Shown here: positions 56,151 through 64,000 of the stretch, piece by piece
Layout: each line of letters opens with the position of its first letter
How positions within the stretch are numbered: position 1 is the stretch's first letter
Notes under the pieces: model-generated
The model's database searches: none
What the model was told of the DNA's origin: nothing
Seen by the model: the letters and a program-made list of their open reading frames with translations, nothing else
Program-made: the position numbers and the translations under genes
DNA from: Oidiodendron maius Zn
Taxonomy: Eukaryota > Ascomycota > Leotiomycetes > Myxotrichaceae
Length of the DNA: 64,000 nucleotides
Direction: 5' to 3'
Assembly (NCBI GenBank): GCA_000827325.1
Contig: KN832895.1
Coordinates: 139,438-203,437, forward strand

Positions 56151-59100
56151 ATGGTGATTTACGACACAGGAAGGCACGAGCACATGGCATTGCGTGTTAT
56201 CTATGAGTCTGTTATTAAGGAAAGCAGAGTGAACGAGACCGAAGTTACGGTTACTCGCCCAAGCCCAGAACAATCAAAGCCCGAAATTCCCTATAACGAT
56301 TCAACCATTGATAGTCACGGTCCTGAGGTGAGGTATCTGAGCATTGATGTCCCAGGTCTGAGGAGTCGCATCGAGGTTACTGGTGAGCGATTGGAACAAC
56401 TTATCGTTGGTATGTGCGAGATGGCTGACGAGGATTATGGACCACGGTCTTGATGTGAATATCAACGAAGAGTCTCGACGTGTTTTGGATCTTCTTAATC
56501 CAGCTTTCGAAGAAGCTAATGGCCATCTTGAGACACAAAGTCGGGATTCCATGCTTGCGGCAATTGCCCCATGCCTCTCTACGGTGCCAGGTGATTCATC
56601 TCCCCAACTAAATGTTGTCATTCAAATCGTAGGTTCTCGTGGGGATGTCCAGCCTTTTATATCCTTAGGCAAGGTCCTGAAAGAGAAGTTCAACCACCGC
56701 GTTCGAATTGCCACTCATACGGTTTTCCGAGATTTCGTCGAGGAGAACAATCTCGAATTCTTCAATATTGGAGGCGATCCGGCAGAACTGATGGCGTTCA
56801 TGGTTCATAATCCTGGCCTGGTCCCTAATGTGAGGACAATGAGACGTGGAGAAATTAGCAAACGCAGAAAAGGAATTTATGAGATGCTCGTGGGTTGTTG
56901 GAGATCGTGTATTGAATCCGGAGACGGGACTGGTCCGCCTATTTTTGAACTCCATACTAGAGACTTCAACCCGTCAGGGACAAAATCTTTCATCGCAGAT
57001 GCTATCATAGCGAATCCTCCGAGCTTTGCACACATCCACTGCGCAGAGAAACTGGGTGTTCCATTGCATCTCATGTTTACTATGCCCTGGTCACCAACGC
57101 AGTCATTCCCTCACCCGCTAGTTAACCTGAAGTCATCTAACGCTGATGGAGAACGGACTAATTTTATGAGTTACGCCTTAGTGGAGATGATAACCTGGCA
57201 GGGGTTGGGTGATGTTATCAACGCCTTCCGTTATAAGATCTTGAACCTACCACCTATTAGTCTGATGTGGGCGCCAGGGTTGTCAAGCCGGCTACGCATT
57301 CCCTTCACATACTGCTGGTAGGGTGTATCTCCAATGGCTATGATAATCAATCTAACTACGGAACTAGGTCTCCAGAATTAATTCCTAAACCAAAAGACTG
57401 GGGCTCCCACATTTCAATCTCTGGATTCTACTTCCTATCCCTTGCGTCCTCGTTTATGCCAGAGCCAGCACTTCTAGAATTTCTTGCCGCGGGGCCATCG
57501 CCAGTGTATATTGGATTCGGTTCTATTGTTGTCGATGATCCAGATGAAATGACTAGAATAATATTTGAAGCAGTACGCAAAGCTGGGATCAGAGCACTTG
57601 TTTCTAAAGGGTGGGGCGGACTCGGAGCGGGCGAACTTAAGCCACCGGACGAAGTATTTATGCTTGAGAATGTTCCACACGACTGGTTGTTTAAGCATGT
57701 CTCGGCTGTAGTTCACCATGGTGGTGCCGGCACTACAGCAGCCGGCATCCTAGCTGGACGGCCTACAGTTGTTGTCCCATTTTTTGGTGATCAACCCTTC
57801 TGGGGTAAAATGATATACCGGGCGGGAGCTGGACCTGCACCTATTGCGTATAAAAATCTGACGGTGGATCTACTAGTTCAACAGCTGCTCTTCGCATTAA
57901 AGCCTGAGACTCTCACCAAGGCCCAGGAGCTGGGGGGGAAAATGGCAAAAGAGGAAGGAGCGGAAACGGGAGCACGAGAATTTCATCGAAATATGGGAGA
58001 AGAAGTCCGTTGTTCTGTACTTCCCAGTGAATCTGCAATATGGCGGATTAAAAGAACGCAGATACGACTTAGTGGTCAAGTTGCTACCGTGCTGAGCAGG
58101 CATGGCCTTTTGGACTTTATGGACCTTAAACTGTAAGCTCTTCTACTCATTTGGGCAGGTTGAAGACGGTTAATATATCTCTAGACACCGAGCACGTGAG
58201 TATCAAGTTGAAGAAGGACCGTGGGACCCTGTTTCTGGGGTTGCATCAACACTTCTGGGTACATTCGGAAGCTTGATGATGGGGGTAGCCGACATTCCAG
58301 TGGAGGCTTTCCATTCAATCAAGACGAGAATCGATGAAGCCAAAGGTCATCGTGAAAGCTTGGTACCATTAGCTCGTCAGCAAACTCAAGAGCTGACCTC
58401 TACTGTATCATTGCCCGTAACGAAGTCGGATGAGCCAAAATATAATCACATAAGTCCTCCAGCCCTCCCTCAAGACGACCTTGGAACCGGCATTCAAGGA
58501 AAGGTCATTGTAAGCCATAGCAACTCCAATACGCACGTGAAACTAACATCTGCTCAGTTCTCTTCAGATACAGGCCCTGCAGACTTGAAGAGTGAAAAGA
58601 CCACTTCTCCGACTGAACCTTTGACATCAACCACATCCAACCACCCCAGCATTGCATCAAATTCCACTGGCTCACCCCGTAGTGAGTATCGCATGGGAGC
58701 AGGCGAAAAGGGAAGAATACGAGAAAGAGATGTAGCTCATGTCGCCGAAGCAATACTAAAGTTCCCTATGGACTTGTCGTCCAGTATCGCTCAAGGATTT
58801 CACAATGCACCCAAGCTCTATGGTGATCGTACGGTACGACGCACAGACAATATTACCGGATTGAACAGCGGAGTGAAGGCTGCTGGTAAAGATCTCATCT
58901 TTGGTTTCTATGACGGAGTATCTGGGCTCATCGCTCAGCCTGTAAGGGGTGCGAAGGAAAATGGTTTCGCAGGACTACTTTCAGGAGTGGTTAAAGGCGT
59001 CGGTGGATTGCTACTGAAGCCTACTGCTTGTAAGATGTCGTCTGATGCCTTGTTTGAAGAGACGTTTACTAATAATCAGCAGCAATTGCTGGTGTACCTG

Positions 59101-59525
59101 CGGATACTATCGTTGGAATTTACAGGCAACTCGAAAAGTCAACAGACTTCTGCCTTCAAACACACCTGACCGTTAGCCGAGTATCACAAGGCATCGACGA
59201 AGCATCGGGACTAACACACGAAGAGGAGCAGCACATCATTAGGCGCTGGCATATGGTCCTGAAGGAGCAACAAATGGGGTCCTCCTCTGGTAGTGGCGTT
59301 AACCACCACTCCTTCAAATTCATGCATGCTCGTCACATGACTTTCCATGATAGTAAGTCACTACTGGAAGAGAAGAGAAATAAGGATTCGAAGATGGTCG
59401 AGGTTGAAGGCAAGCACCATGATGAAATGATTCATCATAGAATCTTCTACAAGCCCCACCTCGGTCACGTTCACATTTCCCCGGTTTCGACAGCAGCAGG
59501 CACGCACCCCGCCGGAAGCCTCTAA
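56151..59525 (+). CDS. Sterol-glucosyltransferase-like protein (UDP-glycosyltransferase)
   Basis: Large protein of 1053 residues related to fungal sterol 3-beta-glucosyltransferases of the Atg26 group. Five exons: 56151-56409, 56471-57317, 57368-58132, 58185-59029 and 59080-59525. The N-terminal GT28-like domain starts at [18 protein letters not shown] (about 137). The UDP-sugar-binding domain has [33 protein letters not shown] (about 469-488) and [10 protein letters not shown]. Downstream lie [24 protein letters not shown] and an alanine/serine-rich tail with [20 protein letters not shown] and GVPADTIVG, resembling the C-terminal region shared with lipid-transfer/autophagy proteins. No PH or GRAM domain is seen, unlike canonical Atg26. 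Likely transfers glucose to a sterol or lipid at a membrane. The first intron (GTATGT...CGAAG) is the least certain. Confidence 0.82.
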
Positions 59526-60232
59526 ATCTCCTGACTTTGGCCACCGTGACAAAGTCAGAGGGGTCTGGATGGTGACACCAACGAAGATTATATGGCAGAG
59601 CTTTAGTGTCAATAGGCTGCTTGTGAGAGGAATGGAGAAGTTCTGGTGATGACTGTCCAAGGAATTGAATAGAATTGTTTAGTTTAAACAGTGTTACGGG
59701 GTTCTTAATCCTGTAGATTAGAGACCATGCTCAATAGAGCGTGATGATCTTAGAGCAGGTTCCATGTACTTCCCTGGGGAGAACAGACATTTTCAAGTAT
59801 CATCTTAGTGATCACTTTAGTTTTATGTTGCAAATAGCGTTACAGTCAAACCTCTTATAAGGATTCCCCTCCATAAGGATGCTTCTCTTCCAAGGATGTA
59901 CCTTCGGGTCCCGTACTTTTAAGGCGAGGAAAATTATTTTCATATAAGGATAATCCTTGAATTTTATTTTACTATATAATATCCTTAGAGTAAGTATGAA
60001 AATCTTTAAGCTTTTAGTCTTAAAACTAAGCTTACCATGTAAAATTCCTGTAAAAAATCTTAAACGTCTTCGATAGTCGAGGATATTGGGAATATTTCGA
60101 AGGTATACTTGTACGTTCGCAACTCAATTATCACATGATCAAACAGGTGTTGCCTAGCAAAAGCAACTAGGGGCCGTGGATAGGATATTCACGAGTAACG
60201 TTGAAAATACATCGTTATAAACCAGATAAGTC
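59526..60232. other. Intergenic with one pogo/Fot1-like terminus
   Basis: Bases from 59841 (TACAGTCAAACCTCTTATAA) look like a terminal repeat of a pogo/Fot1-type element, followed by AT-rich sequence. No partner end or transposase was found. No gene. Confidence 0.4.
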
Positions 60233-61476
60233 TCAGTTACTTTCACGTGGACCATCTATTGAAAAAGAGATAAAAGGCTGCACTGCATTAATCATGGAGT
60301 GAATCAAAATTTGTCCCAATCGCTCATTAAGCGAATCTCTCTTCTCCAGTGCCGGCCAGTGCCTTCCCTCAAAGACCTCAAAACTGAAGTTTATAGCTAG
60401 TTTCTTGAATTCGTTCTCCGGGTTTCCACTAGCTAAAGGATCTCGCGAACCTCGGATGTAAGGCACTGGAACCTTAATCAAAGTACCCGCACTCAGGTTC
60501 GCTAGAGAGAATCATGTAAGTATGCTTAGCAAAGATAAATGCCGGACATCGAACCTTTACTCTCGTCATCTGCATTAATATTGTAAATCATAGATTTATA
60601 CCAAAACAAGGCAGGTTGATATCCTCCGTTCTCGATGGCAAACAGACGCTCGTGTTCCTTAGCCTCCTGTAGTATTGATGTGAGATAAACATTTGATTGT
60701 AGGTAGAAGGCCTTAGTAGGATTCCCACGACTTACTTCTGCTATTATATATTTTGCTCGACGAGTGACTTTCCCTTGCTGGATCCACAGACGCGCACCGT
60801 CCCGTGTGCAAAGGTCACTGTACTAAATCTCTGGATTCTCCGGATAAAAGAGACTTTGGAAGCTGGTATCCTAATGAAACATGTGAGAATTGTATGTGGA
60901 TTTATAAAGGAGTATCACGGACCTTTTCAGACAAAATATCTCCCGCGCTTTTCGAATCGGAAAAGGGCTAGTACCCGAATACCGGGAACCTAAAGGAGGA
61001 CTCGGTACATGAATTTATATCAGCGAGATCGAACCGAGCAACAGTATTTGGTACGGCGCTGAGAGGAATATATGGCCCAGGAAGTACTGTGAATAGTAAT
61101 TTTCCAAGCGAGACAGCAAGAGCACAAAAACCTTCGTTATAGATATTACTCACCAATCACGGGCAACTCCAACGACTTTGATGATACTTCTACTTCTCAA
61201 GATTTCGATAATGTCGGCATAGATGGCTTTGGCTTTATATGCCTCGAGCTCTGCTGGCTTTGGGCTTTGCCCGTATCCGGGGAGATCAGGAGCAACAACA
61301 CCGTATCCAAGATTGATGAAAAAGGGGATCTGGTGGCGCCAGTCATGGGCTTTTAAGGGAAAACCATGAAGAAAGAGTAGCCAGACATTTTCGCCTCGAG
61401 GTGGGGAGAAGATAAAACTATACGTGTAATTACGTGACATGGTGAATGAAGCTCTAGGGAGGGTCGTAAACGACAT
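60233..61476 (-). pseudogene. Epoxide-hydrolase-like alpha/beta hydrolase, broken
   Basis: Start at 61476 (MSFTTLPRASF), then the oxyanion motif LLFLHGFP, LGYGVVAPDLPGYGQS and the nucleophile region VGVARDW (Asp where GHDWG is usual), as in soluble epoxide hydrolases. After an intron (donor GTGAGT near 61155), GPYIPLS and FDLADINSCTE match the lid region. Further on, FRFPVFGY is followed by TAG where relatives have Trp (TGG), and the frame cannot be continued cleanly through 60960-60700. The C-terminal part (VPVPYIRGSRDP and FEGRHWPALEKRD, carrying the catalytic His) is readable to about 60233. It once hydrolysed an epoxide; as read it is probably inactive. An unrecognised intron could remove the stop, so some doubt remains. 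Confidence 0.62.
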
Positions 61477-62637
61477 TGTAGTGAGTTTAGACTATCAATA
61501 TTGATCCAAAGGTATAAAGTTGCTGCATATAATTATTCCGGATAAAATTATTTTTATTAAGGTCGGCAGTACTTATAGACAGGGACTCTAATTAAGCCGG
61601 ATTTTAGGATCAAATACTAATCATTGAAAGTATATGAATATTGCAGAAGAATCTTCGAAGTTAGCCAATATGTAGGGATGTGCGCACTAATCAGGGGGTT
61701 CATAACACCTAGAAGCGGTATTAACATTCGTTGTAACAGTGACGCCTTGGCTTGACTTTGTATAGCGTCCGGCAGGTAGAATAGGATGTATTGCTTGTCT
61801 TTAGTGTTGGGTTATATAATTAAAGTGAAGCATTTTTATACTCTAACCCCTCTGCCTGTCTATATACCGGACTCTCTATATATCGGAATAAAACAGGCTG
61901 GATTTTTAATCCGATATATCCAAGTTTTACTGTAGTAGTTCAAAGTCCTGTAATTTGTTCAAGAGCAAACCCACAAGAGTGCTGGCCTTATCTCCTTCTC
62001 CCTATAACCCCCAGGCAGAGTAAGGGGGGGCATCTTTCTACAGAGGCAAAGCCGCAAATTTTGGTAGTGGTCTCTCCGTTCTACTTGTTACAACCTCAAT
62101 ATATTCTATATGCCCCTTTATATTTAAGCTTGCAGCAGGTATATATTGAGATTCATGAAATCGATCACCCGTCATTGTCTGTATCGTTGCTATAGTGGTA
62201 TCTGGATATACTCCTCGTGCCTAACAAGAATAGTCTCACTGGGGCCTCACGTCAGTTGAGACTCTCCTTGTTCATAGCTACTGGACCTTCCGCGGGGTGC
62301 GGAATCGCATCCCGTACCGCCGGCGGCCCTTACAGGTAATGATAATCGGGTGGTGTGTTTGTAACGCGGGCCGCACTATATGTAGCTGAAAAGGGTAATT
62401 GATATGCGGTGGTGCGAATCTTAGTCATCCTTTGTGGTGCGAGTGTAACGCCCGCCGAATGTAAGGGCCGCCGAGCCATTGCGATCTGTATCCCACTGTT
62501 GCTTACGGGAACATAGTACGGAGGTAGAGGGTCACATGAAGCCGAAGAGTTGGTGATAGTAGTATAAGCCTGTATGTTCGCGCGGTTTGTACCCAACTCC
62601 CATCACAGACAGCCAAAATAACGCAGAAGTTATCGCG
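61477..62637. other. Intergenic with transposon termini
   Basis: No gene. ATCCAAGTTTTACTGTA (about 61918-61934) is a pogo-like end in inverted orientation, preceded by AT-rich direct/inverted blocks (CCGGACTCTCTATATATCGG). A MULE-family MITE lies at 62322-62472. Confidence 0.45.
62322..62472. mobile_element. MULE-family MITE (151 bp)
   Basis: Ends GGCGGCCCTTACA and TGTAAGGGCCGCC are exact inverted repeats and match the right terminus of the outer element at 37931. Internal blocks (TGATAATCGGGTGGTGTGTT, GAAAAGGGTAATTGAT) match parts of the MULE terminal repeats, rearranged. No clear target duplication was seen. Confidence 0.65.
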
Positions 62638-63841
62638 ATGTCCTCCTTATCCCATCGGCCCATGTTCACTGCAGACCAGCTACACCGCTATCTCAGACAT
62701 ATATCCTTTCCCACAATCAATAACACTCAACTTGAAGACTCCGTTCACCTACCCTTGGTTCACTACTTTCAGTCTTCTCCCCTTGAAAACTTGACGATAC
62801 TACTGCGCCATCAGCTCTGCACCGTTTCATTTGATAGTTTAGTATTGCACTACTCTCAGCATCACACTGTGTCTTTGTGTCGAGACGCTCTGTTCGAGAA
62901 GCTTGTTGCCTCTGGAGAGAATGGGTTGGGCAATAGGGGCGGCTATTGTATGGAAAATAATTCGTTCTTCGAAACTGTTTTGAGGAGTCTAGGATATGAA
63001 ACCCTTACCTGTGGGGCAAGGGTTTCTAACGCTGCAAATGGGATTCCTGGAGGCGGATTTCAAGGATGGTACGTTTTATTGATATTAAGAGCATAAAATT
63101 GTTTGTCTAGAATACCTTATTCTTTTACGAAGAGGAATATCAACTTTTGAGGGAGTTTCTACCTTAAGTACTGCTGGATCCAAATATATTATAGGGAGCT
63201 AAGCGTTTGGATTATGTAGGAGCCATATGGTGATTCTTGTGCGAATCGAAGGTAAAAGGTACCTGGTGAGTGCTTTATGAAGGCTATTTGTGCATGGACC
63301 CTGACTCACCAATTCCTAGGTTGATGTTGGCTTTGGGCCCCAAGGTCCTATGCGTCCACTGCCGTTAGAGGAAGACGTCATCCTGGCAGCCATTACTCCT
63401 GCTTCTACACGCCTAACCAAGACAAATATCTCCCCGAACACTGACCCGGACCAAAGGCTGTGGATCTTTCAATCCCGCGAGGCGCCCACAGGTCTCTGGC
63501 TCACGAACTATTGCTTTACAGAACTTGAATTCCTTCCAGAAGATTTTGAGGTTATGAATTTCAAAACCAGCAGCGCCCGAACGAGCTGGTTCACATATAC
63601 AGTCGTCTGCTGCAAGTTTCTGTTGGACGAAAATGAAGAGGAGATAATTGGTTCGATAACTTTAGTGGGCAACGAGCTGAAGAAGAAGATCCGAGGTTCA
63701 TCAGAAAGACTGGCTACATTCAAGAGCGAGATAGAGAGAGTGGAGGGGCTGGAAAAGTGGTTCGGTGTAATCCTGACGGATGATGAAAAGGTGGGGATCA
63801 AGGGAATGGCTAGCATCATTGGTACCAAAGGGTCTGCGTAG
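62638..63841 (+). CDS. Arylamine N-acetyltransferase (NAT)
   Basis: Transfers acyl groups from CoA thioesters to aromatic amines; 332 residues, cytosolic. Three exons: 62638-63068, 63220-63265 and 63320-63841. The 151-base first intron is long for this region, and the 46-base middle exon encodes SHMVILVRIEGKRYL. The catalytic triad is complete: Cys104 in NRGGYCMENN, His146 in WSHMVI and Asp161 in VDVGFGPQGP. In Fusarium, NAT homologues detoxify plant benzoxazolinone-derived aminophenols (family knowledge), so a xenobiotic role is plausible. The start is the ATG at 62638, with FTADQLHRYLRHI just after it as in family N-termini. Confidence 0.88.
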
Positions 63842-64000
63842 ATAAAAATGGAATATATATTTAGAAAGTATTCCAAAAGACCTGATAAGGCCATGCGCAA
63901 AGTATTACGAATGAATGGTCAAGTGACTTTTATACTCCAACAACAGAGCGGACAATATATTAACGAAGAGAAACTTCAAGTAACGGCACGTCTCGGTGCC
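63842..64000. other. 3' flank, nothing recognised
   Basis: Presumed 3' UTR of the N-acetyltransferase and non-coding sequence to the window edge. Confidence 0.4.

Noticed and set aside
1-64000. CRISPR array, rRNA or tRNA genes, prenyltransferase or terpene cyclase
   Set aside because: None seen. No regularly spaced short repeats, no recognisable tRNA arms with conserved TTCGA loop, and no UbiA, DMATS or cyclase motifs in any readable frame.

Overview
The window is from a filamentous ascomycete, most like an Aspergillus/Penicillium-type Eurotiomycete. Genes have short introns (50-80 bases, GTATGT or GTGAGT donors, CTGAC or CTAAC branch sites). Regulators are Zn2Cys6 proteins, and repeats carry the C-to-T and G-to-A decay left by repeat-induced point mutation (RIP).

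Region 1 (1-27168) looks like a polyketide/terpenoid (meroterpenoid-type) biosynthetic cluster, probably cut by the left edge. In order it holds: a CYP65-like P450 (3' end outside the window), a small SAM O-methyltransferase, a Zn2Cys6 regulator with a decayed inverted relic of a related regulator beside it, a pisatin-demethylase-type P450, a non-reducing polyketide synthase (SAT-KS-AT-PT-ACP, no releasing domain), a broken HMG-CoA reductase gene, an intact farnesyl-diphosphate-synthase-type prenyl synthase, an FAD monooxygenase, a putative PhlG-like C-C hydrolase and a second Zn2Cys6 regulator. The PKS would make the aromatic core and the HMGR/FPPS pair suggests a dedicated isoprenoid supply. 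Methylation, hydroxylation and possibly C-C cleavage would follow. No prenyltransferase, terpene cyclase or matching trans-acting thioesterase is visible; they may lie left of base 1 or elsewhere.

Region 2 (27169-38137) is a nest of transposons. A 9,620-bp MULE with about 171-bp inverted repeats and a perfect 10-bp target duplication sits inside a smaller relative of the same family. It is itself invaded by a 5,877-bp RIP-decayed Copia retrotransposon (two 319-bp LTRs, TATAT duplication) and by a 277-bp solo LTR.

Region 3 (38138-53832) is a gene-poor, repeat-rich accessory stretch. It has a flavin-containing monooxygenase, an ankyrin pseudogene, a small GPI-anchored cysteine-rich protein, a metallo-beta-lactamase-fold hydrolase, a Fungal_trans_2 regulator-like protein and an NADP-dependent oxidoreductase. 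Among these lie two solo LTRs, a foldback MITE and a Tc1/mariner transposase relic.

Region 4 (53833-64000) has a DUF2985 membrane protein, a large sterol-glucosyltransferase-like protein, an epoxide-hydrolase pseudogene, a MULE-family MITE and an arylamine N-acetyltransferase. Exon limits were set by hand from splice signals plus family continuity. No homology search was run.
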